From NCBI GenBank assembly GCA_900542195.1, contig UQNA01000018.1:1-44615 (forward strand): a stretch of 44,615 nucleotides of DNA, written 5' to 3'. This document shows, piece by piece, positions 23,100 to 31,016 of the stretch (the stretch's first letter is position 1; every line of letters starts with the position of its first letter). Source of the DNA: an uncultured Sutterella sp. (lineage in GTDB: Bacteria > Pseudomonadota > Gammaproteobacteria > Burkholderiales > Burkholderiaceae_F). A model generated the notes under the pieces. It was given only the letters and a program-made list of their open reading frames with translations, was not told where the DNA came from and searched no databases. The position numbers were made by a program, and so were the translations under genes.

Positions 23100-23876
23100 A
23101 TGAGCGATAAAGACTTAGAGTTAGAAGGGCCGGAAGATGACAAGGAACAGACCCTTGTCGCTCACCTAGTTGAGCTTCGCTCCAGAATCGTTCGCATGGC
23201 TGCGGCGATTTTGTTGGTATTCGCCTGCCTTTCCCCGTTTATGAAGCAGATCTTCGACTACCTCAGCCAACCGCTGATGGTCGCTCTGCCTCAAGGCGCA
23301 AAGCTGCTGGCAACAGGCGTTATCGCACCATTCATGGTGCCTTTAAAGGTAACGCTTTTCGTGGCCTTTATTATTGCTCTGCCATACGTACTTTGGCAGA
23401 TGTGGGGATTTATTGCCCCCGGTTTATATAGAAAAGAGAAGAGGCTCGCATTACCAATCATCATCTCTTCTTTGGTTATGTTTTTCCTTGGAATGGCTTA
23501 TTGCTATTTCATTGTATTTAGGATGGTGTTTCAGTTCATTGCTGGGTTCTCACCGGATTCCGTTAACTTTGCACCGGATATCGATTCCTATTTCGGCTTC
23601 GTCTTGGCCCTCTTTATTGCGTTCGGTGTGACGTTCGAAGTTCCTATCGTTGTGGTAGTTCTCAACAGACTCGGCATTACAACCGTAGAAAAACTAAAAA
23701 AAGCACGGCCTTACATGGTCGTAGGCGCCTTCGTGATTGCTGCGATCTTTACTCCCCCTGATGTCCTCTCTCAACTTCTCCTGGCTTTGCCTTTGGTAAT
23801 TCTCTACCAAGTTGGAATTTGGCTTTGTTCCATCTTCGGAACGGCTAAAAATTTGGATGAAGATGAGGAAGAATAG
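23100..23876 (+). CDS. tatC: Sec-independent translocase subunit TatC
   Basis: 258 residues from the ATG at 23100; the longer frame from 23046 lies inside tatB. Six membrane helices. Seen: the cytosolic N-terminus with TLVAHLVELRSRIVRMA at about 18-34, which contains the conserved HLxELRxR used to recognise the twin-arginine motif, WGFIAPGLYRKEKR at about 100-113, and the conserved Glu in GVTFEVPIVVVVLNRLG at about 178-194. The tail DEDEEE is acidic. It completes a tatABC operon. Confidence 0.96.
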   Translation: MSDKDLELEGPEDDKEQTLVAHLVELRSRIVRMAAAILLVFACLSPFMKQIFDYLSQPLMVALPQGAKLLATGVIAPFMVPLKVTLFVAFIIALPYVLWQMWGFIAPGLYRKEKRLALPIIISSLVMFFLGMAYCYFIVFRMVFQFIAGFSPDSVNFAPDIDSYFGFVLALFIAFGVTFEVPIVVVVLNRLGITTVEKLKKARPYMVVGAFVIAAIFTPPDVLSQLLLALPLVILYQVGIWLCSIFGTAKNLDEDEEE

Positions 23877-23878
23877 CG

Positions 23879-24526
23879 TTGGAACTTCAAAAACCTTTTG
23901 ATCGTATTTATCTTCTGACTCACCAGTGTGACTATGTTCGTCTCAGAACGTCGTCACAGTGGCATCCGGAAGTCGGAACACTCACCTTTGGCAACAAGAA
24001 ATGGACCGTAAAGGACTATTCTGATTGTAATTGGTTCGTCAGAAATTCTTATGCCAAGATGCTTCTCAAGCGCGAACTTAACGCGATTTCAATGCTTAAC
24101 GGTATTGAGGGCGTCCCTCAGAATCCTTTCTTTGTTGACTCTTGCTGTCTGGCATTTGAATATGTTGAAGGGGACTCCTTGCGAGACTATCCTGCAGACA
24201 AAATTACTCCGGAATTCTTAACCGAGTGCGAGAGAATTCTTCGAGACATCCACAAGAAAGGATTGGTCCATCTTGATACCGGTGCGATGGGAAATTGGAT
24301 TGTTAAGCCGGACAATCGCCCGGCGCTCATCGATTTTCAGACAGCGATGAAAACACGCGGCCTTCCTTCTAGGTTGGTCGGTTTCTTAAAGGCGATGGAT
24401 CTGCGTGGCGTATATAAAAAATGGATTGCCTTCCATCCCAATGAAATGGGAGAAAAGAGGAAAAAAGCAGCGGAACGCTTTGAAAAAATACGTAAAATTT
24501 GGTTATTCCATCCAAAGAAGAAATAA
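23879..24526 (+). CDS. Kinase-fold protein, possibly of the LPS/Kdo kinase group
   Basis: 215 residues starting at a TTG 2 nt after tatC, with GAGG about 10 nt upstream; no nearby ATG retains the N-terminus. Kinase-like features: KMLLKRELNAISMLNG at about 59-74 (a helix with a Glu), the hinge LAFEYVEGDSL at about 96-106, a catalytic loop HLDTGAMGNWIV at about 140-151 (His-x-Asp...Asn) and ALIDFQTAM at about 158-166 in place of DFG. This short arrangement resembles RIO/WaaP/Kdo-kinase-like proteins. The C-terminus is Lys-rich and may lie along the membrane. The substrate is unknown. It shares the tat transcript and precedes a terminator. Confidence 0.75.
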   Translation: MELQKPFDRIYLLTHQCDYVRLRTSSQWHPEVGTLTFGNKKWTVKDYSDCNWFVRNSYAKMLLKRELNAISMLNGIEGVPQNPFFVDSCCLAFEYVEGDSLRDYPADKITPEFLTECERILRDIHKKGLVHLDTGAMGNWIVKPDNRPALIDFQTAMKTRGLPSRLVGFLKAMDLRGVYKKWIAFHPNEMGEKRKKAAERFEKIRKIWLFHPKKK

Positions 24527-24566
24527 CAATTCGAACACCGAACCAATAAAATTCAATTACATTACT

Positions 24567-24594
24567 CCCGCATAGAAATTGCGGGCATTTTTTT
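24567..24594 (+). terminator. Rho-independent terminator abutting the ettA ribosome site
   Basis: CCCGCA-TAGAAAT-TGCGGG hairpin (24567-24585) followed by CA and seven T. The AAAGGA ribosome site of ettA begins directly after the T-run and the start codon is 12 nt past it, leaving no room for a promoter. Confidence 0.9.
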
Positions 24595-24606
24595 AAAGGA
24601 TATGGT

Positions 24607-26268
24607 ATGGCTCAATTCGTTTATACGATGAACCGAGTTGGAAAAATCGTTCCACCAAAGAGACAAATTCTGAAAGACATTTCTTTGTCTTTCTTCCCCG
24701 GCGCAAAAATTGGTGTTTTGGGTTTGAATGGCGCAGGTAAATCCACTCTCCTGAAAATCATGGCAGGCATCGATAAAGAGATTGAAGGCGAAGCCATTCC
24801 AATGCCGGGATTAAACATCGGTTATTTACCGCAGGAGCCTGTCCTTGATCCTGAAAAAACAGTTAAAGAAACAGTCGCTGAAGGGTTAGGTGAAGTTTTT
24901 TCCGCCCAAGATAAGCTGAACAAAATTTATGAAGCCTACGCTGATCCGGACGCTGACTTCGATGCACTAGCTGCTGAGCAGGCAAGATTGGAAGCCATTA
25001 TTGCAACCAGCGGTACTAATGCTGAGACTCAAATGGAAATTGCGGCTGACGCCCTGCGTCTGCCTCCATGGGATGCACGCATAGGCAATCTCTCCGGCGG
25101 TGAAAAACGCCGTGTGGCTCTTTGCCGTCTGCTGCTTTCCAGACCGGATATGCTTCTTCTTGACGAACCGACCAACCACTTGGATGCGGAAAGTGTTGAC
25201 TGGCTTGAACAATTCCTCCAGAGATTCCCGGGAACCGTTGTTGCCGTAACTCACGACAGATACTTCTTAGACAATGCTGCTGAATGGATTTTGGAATTGG
25301 ACCGGGGTCACGGTATTCCTTGGAAAGGAAACTATTCTTCCTGGCTCGATCAAAAAGAACAGCGTCTGTTGATGGAACAGAAGAAAGAAGACGCTCGAAT
25401 CAAAGCCATGAAGCACGAACTTGAATGGGTCCGCCAGAATGCAAAAGGCAGACAAGCTAAGAGCAAGGCACGTTTGCAGCGTTTCGAAGAGATGAGTTCT
25501 TACGAATACCAGAAACGTAACGAAACCAACGAAATCTTTATTCCTGTCGCTGACCGTCTCGGTGATAAAGTCATTGAGTTCAAGAATGTCTCTAAGGCCT
25601 TCGGCGATAAGCTTTTGTTCGATAACCTGAGCTTTACGATTCCACCCGGAGCAATCGTCGGTGTTATCGGCCCGAACGGTGCAGGTAAGTCCACATTATT
25701 CAAGTTGATTACTGGTGACCAGAAGCCTGATTCCGGTGAGATTGATATTGGTTCTACAGTTAAGATTAGTTCTGTTACTCAGACAAGAGAGTCTCTCCCG
25801 AACGATAAGACTGTTTGGGAAGCTGTTTCCAACGGTCTTGATATTCTCAAGGTCGGCAAGTTCGAAATGCCGAGCCGTGCGTATATCGGCAGATTCAACT
25901 TCAAGGGCGGAGATCAGCAGAAGATCGTCGGTAATTTGTCCGGCGGTGAACGCGGACGTCTTCATATGGCCAAGACCCTCTTGAACGGCGGCAATGTTCT
26001 TCTTCTTGACGAACCTTCCAATGACTTGGACGTTGAAACTCTTCGTGCTTTGGAAGAAGCTCTGTTGGAGTTTGCCGGCTGCGCCATGGTTATTTCCCAT
26101 GATCGTTGGTTCTTGGACAGAATCGCAACCCATATCCTTTCTTTTGAAGGCGATTCCAAGGTTGAATTCTTTGCAGGCAACTACACCGAGTATGAAGCAG
26201 ATAAGAAGCGTCGTCTTGGTGAAGGTGCCACACCGCATCGCCTGAGATTCAAACCTCTCAAAGATTAA
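24607..26268 (+). CDS. ettA: Energy-dependent translational throttle EttA (ABC-F)
   Basis: 553 residues, close to E. coli EttA (555), with two ABC domains and no membrane segments. First domain: GLNGAGKST at about 39-47, LSGGEKRR at about 160, LLLLDEPTNHLD. The charged linker at about 250-300 (RLLMEQKKEDARIKAMKHEL and the Lys/Arg-rich stretch after it) is the tRNA-contacting region. Second domain: GPNGAGKST at about 357, LSGGERGR at about 446, LLLDEPSNDLD. EttA binds the ribosomal E site and gates early elongation according to the ADP/ATP ratio. Its stop overlaps the mnmC start (TAATG). Confidence 0.95.
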   Translation: MAQFVYTMNRVGKIVPPKRQILKDISLSFFPGAKIGVLGLNGAGKSTLLKIMAGIDKEIEGEAIPMPGLNIGYLPQEPVLDPEKTVKETVAEGLGEVFSAQDKLNKIYEAYADPDADFDALAAEQARLEAIIATSGTNAETQMEIAADALRLPPWDARIGNLSGGEKRRVALCRLLLSRPDMLLLDEPTNHLDAESVDWLEQFLQRFPGTVVAVTHDRYFLDNAAEWILELDRGHGIPWKGNYSSWLDQKEQRLLMEQKKEDARIKAMKHELEWVRQNAKGRQAKSKARLQRFEEMSSYEYQKRNETNEIFIPVADRLGDKVIEFKNVSKAFGDKLLFDNLSFTIPPGAIVGVIGPNGAGKSTLFKLITGDQKPDSGEIDIGSTVKISSVTQTRESLPNDKTVWEAVSNGLDILKVGKFEMPSRAYIGRFNFKGGDQQKIVGNLSGGERGRLHMAKTLLNGGNVLLLDEPSNDLDVETLRALEEALLEFAGCAMVISHDRWFLDRIATHILSFEGDSKVEFFAGNYTEYEADKKRRLGEGATPHRLRFKPLKD

Positions 26269-28148
26269 TGTCAGAGAAGGAGGAAATTCGTCCTGCTCAA
26301 ATCACTGATCAGGACGGGCACCCTTACAGTGCAGAGTTCGGAGATATTTATGCCTCCCGTCAAGGAGCAGTCGGCCAAGCTCTGCATGTTTTTATTAAGG
26401 GGAATAATCTGCCTCAGGCCTGGCAGGGCCGTCCGAGTTTTGTCATTCTGGAAAATGGTTTCGGGCTCGGGACGAATTTTCTAACGACTTTAAAAACATG
26501 GAGAGAAGATCCGAATCGCTCGGATTCTCTCCATTTCGTTTCTATTGAAAAGTTTCCCGCAACCAAAGAAGATTTACTCCGCTTTGCCGATCCGGAGGTT
26601 GCAAAGGAAGCTGCCGAACTGGCTGAACAATGGCCTAACTGTGTTCCCGGGGTGCATCGCCTTTACTTCAATGACGGCCGTGTCGTTTTGACTTTATATT
26701 TCATGGATGTTGCGTTTGCGTCGAAGAAGCTGGCTTTGAAATACGACGCTCTTTATCTTGACGGCTTTTCTCCGGCCAAGAACGATGCAATGTGGAAACG
26801 AAGCGTTCTGAATTCTCTTTCGAAGTTCGCAAAGCCTGAATCTACCTTGGCAACTTGGTGCGTATCGTCGCACGTCCGTGAAGATTTGCGCAATGCCGGC
26901 TTTGAAGTTCAAAAAGTTCAAGGCTTTGGCAAGAAATCGCAGATGACAGTGGGCGTCTATCGTCCGAAGTTTTCTCACAGACGCTCTCAAGAAGTTCCTT
27001 ATACTGAAAAGTTTCCAGATTCCACGCTTCTAGTCATTGGTGCCGGAATGGCCGGGACGGCCTGTGCTTGTGAATTTGCGCGAAGAGGCTGGAAAGTAAC
27101 GGTTATTGACGAAGGAAGGGTAGCCGCATCTGCCGCATCGGCCATTCGTTACGCCATCGCACATTTCCAACCGGCTGGCGACGAAAATCTTCTTTTTAGA
27201 CTTTCTCGAGTCGGTTTTGACGTGCTCAGAGAAATCAGCCGTGACTTTCCTGAATATTTTCACCTTAATGGATTGCCACAGATCGCCAGAGATGAAGCGG
27301 AATATAGGAAGTGGGAGAAGTGGTTTCAAGATAACAAGCCCTTCCGGTTCCCGGACAATTTTTTGAGATTGTTAAGCAGGGAAGAAGTCTCAGCCTTAAT
27401 CGGCTATGAAGCCTCGAATGGCGCTTTGCTTCATCCTACGGCTGGGTTAGTTGAAGCCGGTCGTTTTGTAAGAGATAGACTTTTTGGCTCCGGAGCATCG
27501 TGCTTATTCAATTCTCGAGTTTCCGGTTTAAAACGAGAAGAAGGAAAGTGGGTCGCTCAGGGGGCTGCCGGGGAGGAGCTTGCCAGAGCATCCGTTTGCA
27601 TTCTGTGCCCCGGAAGCTCTCTTTTGAAAATAGCCTCGGACAATATCCCGGTTACTAACTGGCATGGAAGATTAAGCCTTTTAAGCGGAGAAGAGCTGCT
27701 GAAATTAAAAGGAGCTGTGACCGGTCCGGGTTATATCATCAATGATGGGGACAATTGGGTTGGCGTAGGTGCAACTTACGAGCGAGAGGACTCACCCATG
27801 GACGAAAGAGAGGCTCATAAGCAAAATGCCGAAAAGCTTTATAAGATGCTTCCCAATGCAGGATTCGGTACTGCTATAGGCTTTTACGAAGGTATTCGCT
27901 CTGCTCCCTCTGATAGGCTTCCTCTGATTGGAAATGTTCCTCCCGGTTTTTTAACGGAATGCTTTGTATCAGAAAAAGATTCCGTCAATGACACTTTATT
28001 CCTAAATACGGGTATGGGATCTCGAGGCCTAATTTTCAGCGATTTGGGAGCACGTATAATTGCGGCCCAAGTAACAGGTGAACCATATCCGATAGAAAAA
28101 GATCTGCTGGATGCGGTAAATCCTGCAAGATTTTTAGGTAGAACTTAG
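26268..28148 (+). CDS. mnmC: Bifunctional tRNA 5-methylaminomethyl-2-thiouridine enzyme MnmC
   Basis: 626 residues with two parts. The N-terminal methyltransferase (about 1-235) has FVILENGFGLGTNFL at about 59-73 for SAM binding and DALYLDGFSPAKN at about 160-172. The C-terminal FAD oxidase starts with LLVIGAGMAGTACACEFARR at about 251-270, a dinucleotide-binding fold, and ends with TGMGSRGLIFSDLGARIIAA. Together they turn cmnm5s2U34 into nm5s2U and then mnm5s2U in tRNA wobble positions. It is slightly shorter than E. coli MnmC (668). Coupled to ettA. Confidence 0.95.
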   Translation: MSEKEEIRPAQITDQDGHPYSAEFGDIYASRQGAVGQALHVFIKGNNLPQAWQGRPSFVILENGFGLGTNFLTTLKTWREDPNRSDSLHFVSIEKFPATKEDLLRFADPEVAKEAAELAEQWPNCVPGVHRLYFNDGRVVLTLYFMDVAFASKKLALKYDALYLDGFSPAKNDAMWKRSVLNSLSKFAKPESTLATWCVSSHVREDLRNAGFEVQKVQGFGKKSQMTVGVYRPKFSHRRSQEVPYTEKFPDSTLLVIGAGMAGTACACEFARRGWKVTVIDEGRVAASAASAIRYAIAHFQPAGDENLLFRLSRVGFDVLREISRDFPEYFHLNGLPQIARDEAEYRKWEKWFQDNKPFRFPDNFLRLLSREEVSALIGYEASNGALLHPTAGLVEAGRFVRDRLFGSGASCLFNSRVSGLKREEGKWVAQGAAGEELARASVCILCPGSSLLKIASDNIPVTNWHGRLSLLSGEELLKLKGAVTGPGYIINDGDNWVGVGATYEREDSPMDEREAHKQNAEKLYKMLPNAGFGTAIGFYEGIRSAPSDRLPLIGNVPPGFLTECFVSEKDSVNDTLFLNTGMGSRGLIFSDLGARIIAAQVTGEPYPIEKDLLDAVNPARFLGRT

Positions 28149-28499
28149 ATGCTTATTTTTTCCAGAAACCGTGGGCCTTGGGTTGTCGCGGCATTTGTTG
28201 TTGTGGTTGCAGCCGGATCGTTCATCAAATTTCAGGCTGACGCGGAAAAAGAGGCCGCAGCCATTGAAAAAGATAAACAGACTTTTGTGGCCTTTAATCA
28301 AAGCGTACAAAAAGAACTTGGCGAAGCTCACAAACTTATTAATTCTGAATTGCTTTTTGAGTTCTACCGATGCGGTATTCTCTCTAACCGCGAAAAATCT
28401 TATTGCAATGCTAGGACAGATGAGGTTTTTAAACAGCTCACTTCTGATCAGCAGAAAGCTTTAGTGCCAGTATTTAAAAAATTCTTTATGCCGGAATAA
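28149..28499 (+). CDS. Small single-pass membrane protein, unknown function
   Basis: 116 residues starting directly after the mnmC stop. One hydrophobic segment at about 11-27 (VVAAFVVVVAAGSFIKF) is followed by a charged helical periplasmic or cytosolic domain with two Cys (FYRCGILSNREKSYCN, about 71-86). A frame at 28171-28464 overlaps it but has no sensible membrane or domain pattern. No family recognised. Position between mnmC and uppP suggests co-transcription. Confidence 0.65.
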   Translation: MLIFSRNRGPWVVAAFVVVVAAGSFIKFQADAEKEAAAIEKDKQTFVAFNQSVQKELGEAHKLINSELLFEFYRCGILSNREKSYCNARTDEVFKQLTSDQQKALVPVFKKFFMPE

Positions 28500-28507
28500 A
28501 AACAGAC

Positions 28508-29335
28508 ATGGATTGGATTCTTTATTTAAAAGCCGTAATTTTAGGAATTGTCGAAGGACTGACGGAATTTTTACCGGTTTCTTCTACCGGCCATTTAATT
28601 GTTTTCGGAAGCTTGTTGCACTACACGGGCCAAGAAGCTGACACGTTTTACATCGCTATTCAGGCCGGTGCAATTGTCGCGGTCTGCTGGTATTACCGCG
28701 AGCGTATTCTCAAAATTTGCAAAGGACTCTTTACTGAACCGACTCAGCAGAAACTCGCTTGGAATACGATTATTGCCTTTCTTCCGGCCGCGGTTATTGG
28801 TGTGCTGGTTGCCAAGTATATTAAAGAGTGGCTGTTTAATCCGGTATCTGTGGCTGCGGCTTTGGTTATCGGCGGTATTATCATTCTCATCGTCGAAAGA
28901 TATCAAGACAAGAAGAGCTATACACCGAGAGTCGCCACTATGGACGATATGTCTTGGAAAGATGCGTTGAAGGTTGGTTTCCTTCAATGTCTTGCGATGA
29001 TTCCCGGAACCAGCCGTTCCGGAGCAACTATCATCGGCGGTCTCGTTATCGGTTTATCAAGAACGGCAGCAACCGAGTTTTCTTTCTTCCTAGCTATTCC
29101 AACTATTTTCGGCGCGACGGTTTATGAGCTTTGGCAGTCTAGGGATATCTTGTCGGCCGATAGCCTTCCGGTTATCAGCATCGGTTTTGTAGTGTCTTTC
29201 TTTTCTGCTTTGGTCGTTGTACGTTGGCTCTTACATTACGTTGCCAGACACGATTTCTCAGCTTTCGGCTGGTATCGAATTTTCTTCGGCGGTGTTATCT
29301 TAGTAACCTGGATGACAGGCCTTGTGAAGTGGTAA
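28508..29335 (+). CDS. uppP: Undecaprenyl-diphosphatase UppP (BacA)
   Basis: 275 residues, all-membrane. Hydrolyses undecaprenyl pyrophosphate to recycle the lipid carrier for peptidoglycan and surface glycans; overexpression gives bacitracin resistance in other species. Seen: the catalytic EGLTEFLPVSSTGHLIVFG at about 16-34, IQAGAIVAVCWYY at about 51-63, and PGTSRSGATIIGGLVIGLSR at about 162-181. Ends a + strand run that began with ettA, followed by a bidirectional terminator. Confidence 0.96.
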   Translation: MDWILYLKAVILGIVEGLTEFLPVSSTGHLIVFGSLLHYTGQEADTFYIAIQAGAIVAVCWYYRERILKICKGLFTEPTQQKLAWNTIIAFLPAAVIGVLVAKYIKEWLFNPVSVAAALVIGGIIILIVERYQDKKSYTPRVATMDDMSWKDALKVGFLQCLAMIPGTSRSGATIIGGLVIGLSRTAATEFSFFLAIPTIFGATVYELWQSRDILSADSLPVISIGFVVSFFSALVVVRWLLHYVARHDFSAFGWYRIFFGGVILVTWMTGLVKW

Positions 29336-29368
29336 GCATGGCTTGAAGCTAACCCGGATTCAAAAAAT

Positions 29369-29387
29369 GGGCTCCCATTCGGAGCCC
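29369..29387. terminator. Bidirectional terminator between uppP and trmB
   Basis: GGGCTCC-CATTC-GGAGCCC with CAAAAAA on the left and TATTCATTTTT on the right, so it works for both converging genes. Confidence 0.85.
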
Positions 29388-29412
29388 TATTCATTTTTAA
29401 AAGCCTTAACGG

Positions 29413-30132
29413 TTATTTCTTTAAAAAGACTAAATCCCAGCAGCCATGTCCGAGACGATTTCCGCGCTCATTGAATTTAGTGACCGGACGCTTAGTGATT
29501 GGATTTTCTGCAACCGGAGAGAATCCTTCGTACTTATTTTTCAGCAATGGTGCGGCAGAAAGTACTTCCATCATTTGTTCCGCATAGTTTTCCCAGTCTG
29601 TTGCACAGTGCAGATAAGCACCGGTTTTGAGTTTAGGAGAGAGAAGCTCAACAAAGAAGGGAGAGATTAGGCGTCTCTTGTGATGTCTTGCTTTTCTCCA
29701 CGGGTCGGGGAAGTAAATGTGCACTCCGTCTAAAGAACCGTCAGCAATCATGTCTCTAACGACTTCAACAGCATCGTGTTTAAAGAGACGAACGTTTTTT
29801 AATTGCTTTTCTTCTAAGAGAAGGGATAGAGCGCCAACCCCGGAAGGGAAGATTTCGCAGCCGATGAAATTAATCTCGGGATGAGCCTCTGCAATTGCAG
29901 CGGTGGTTTCTCCCATACCACAGCCGATTTCAAGAACAACAGGATTATCGTTGCCGAAGATTTCTTTGGCGTTAACTTTGTTCTCTTTGTCGTATTTGAG
30001 TTCGTATTTTGGGAAAAGCTCGGTTAAAGCTCTTTCTTGAGCATGGCTGATTCTGCCTTTACGAGTACTAAAACTGCGTATATGGCTATGTTTGAGTTCT
30101 TCAAGTTTGTCCGGAGTCAGTTCTTGTGACAT
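29413..30132 (-). CDS. trmB: tRNA (guanine-N7-)-methyltransferase TrmB
   Basis: 239 residues. Methylates N7 of G46 in the tRNA variable loop using SAM. Seen: the N-terminal IRSFSTRKGRISHAQERAL at about 18-36, typical of TrmB; the SAM site VLEIGCGMGETTAAIAEAHP at about 68-87; and the signature HIYFPDPWRKARHHKRRLI at about 138-156. The C-terminus has TKFNERGNRLGH, the conserved T-x-x-E-region of the family. No strong ribosome site precedes the ATG. An AT-rich inverted repeat lies just upstream. Confidence 0.95.
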   Translation of the reverse strand: MSQELTPDKLEELKHSHIRSFSTRKGRISHAQERALTELFPKYELKYDKENKVNAKEIFGNDNPVVLEIGCGMGETTAAIAEAHPEINFIGCEIFPSGVGALSLLLEEKQLKNVRLFKHDAVEVVRDMIADGSLDGVHIYFPDPWRKARHHKRRLISPFFVELLSPKLKTGAYLHCATDWENYAEQMMEVLSAAPLLKNKYEGFSPVAENPITKRPVTKFNERGNRLGHGCWDLVFLKK

Positions 30133-30145
30133 TGTTCAATGCAAG

Positions 30146-30176
30146 TAAATAATTTGCAGAAATTCTAAATTATTTA
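30146..30176. repeat. AT-rich inverted repeat upstream of trmB
   Basis: TAAATAATTT at 30146-30155 and its exact complement at 30167-30176, spacer 11 nt, 14 nt before the trmB start codon on the minus strand. It could be an operator or part of the trmB promoter. Confidence 0.45.
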
Positions 30177-30242
30177 ACGACAATGAACCGGAAGGATTTT
30201 GTATCCTTGTTCGAAAGGAACCTGAGTGCTGGAGAGAAGAAG

Positions 30243-30316
30243 TGGAGCGGGTGAAGGGAATCGAACCCTCGTCGTAAGCTTGGGAAGCTTCTGCTCTACC
30301 ATTGAGCTACACCCGC
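30243..30316 (-). tRNA. tRNA-Gly (anticodon CCC)
   Basis: 74 nt on the minus strand with the 3' CCA encoded. Acceptor arms GCGGGTG and CACCCGC pair; the D arm has AGCTCAATGGTAGAGC; the anticodon loop is TTCCCAA (anticodon CCC); the T arm is GAGGGTTCGATTCCCTT, with the GTTCGATTC core. It lies downstream of metI in the same direction. Confidence 0.95.
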
Positions 30317-30355
30317 GGAAGAAAGAATTCTACATCAAATTCGAATTCTTCTTCC
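30317..30355. repeat. Long inverted repeat between metI and tRNA-Gly
   Basis: GGAAGAAAGAATTC at 30317-30330 pairs with GAATTCTTCTTCC at 30343-30355: 13 pairs with one bulged A and a 12-nt loop. The T-run is on the + strand side, where there is no gene to end. On the minus strand it sits directly against the tRNA 5' end, so an RNA-processing site between metI mRNA and the tRNA is plausible. Confidence 0.5.
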
Positions 30356-30362
30356 ATATTTT

Positions 30363-31016
30363 TTATTTGTGAGAAACCCGGCGAACGGCCCAATCTCCAA
30401 AGCTTTGAAGGCTTTGAACGAAAATGATAAGGATAACCACAACGGCAGCCATGACATCAGGCATGAAGCGCTGATAACCGTAGCGGATGCCCATGTCGCC
30501 CAGACCGCCGCCACCGACGGCACCGGCCATGGCAGAACTGCCGACGAGAGCCACGAAAGCAATGGTTAAGCCTGCAAGAATGCCAGGCATAGCTTCCGGA
30601 AGCAAAACTTTCATGATGATCTGCTGATTTGAGGCACCCATGGATTGTGCCGCCTCAATGAGACCTTTGTCCACTTCGCGAAGACTGGTTTCAACTAAAC
30701 GAGCAATCAAAGGGGCCGCTGCGATAGTTAAGGGAACGATAGCGGCAACGGTACCGATGGAAGAGCCCACAATCAAACGGGTAAACGGAATGATGGCAAC
30801 CAAGAGAATGATGAACGGGGTGGAACGAACGGCGTTCACAAGAGTGCCGATAATTCTGTTGGCTAAAGGTTTCGGCATGATTCCTTTAGGAGAGGTGATA
30901 AAAAGAAATACTCCTAAAGGAATGCCGATGGCGGCCCCGAGACCTCCGGAAATACCGACCATCAATATGGTCTCAAGAAAGGAGTCCCAAAGCAGTTGAA
31001 TAATATTAGATGACAT
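30363..31016 (-). CDS. metI: D-methionine ABC transporter permease MetI
   Basis: 217 residues, five membrane helices, binding-protein-dependent permease fold. The cytosolic coupling loop EVDKGLIEAAQSMGASNQQI (about 125-144) has the conserved EAA-x3-G pattern contacting the ATPase. MetNI imports methionine from the periplasmic binding protein MetQ. Its start overlaps the metN stop by 11 nt. metQ, expected next, is absent and a tRNA gene takes its place. Confidence 0.94.
   Translation of the reverse strand: MSSNIIQLLWDSFLETILMVGISGGLGAAIGIPLGVFLFITSPKGIMPKPLANRIIGTLVNAVRSTPFIILLVAIIPFTRLIVGSSIGTVAAIVPLTIAAAPLIARLVETSLREVDKGLIEAAQSMGASNQQIIMKVLLPEAMPGILAGLTIAFVALVGSSAMAGAVGGGGLGDMGIRYGYQRFMPDVMAAVVVILIIFVQSLQSFGDWAVRRVSHK

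Noticed and set aside
28171..28464. 97-codon ORF in another frame of the small membrane protein region
   Set aside because: The frame at 28149 starts directly after mnmC and gives a clean membrane helix plus hydrophilic domain, whereas this frame gives no sensible pattern.
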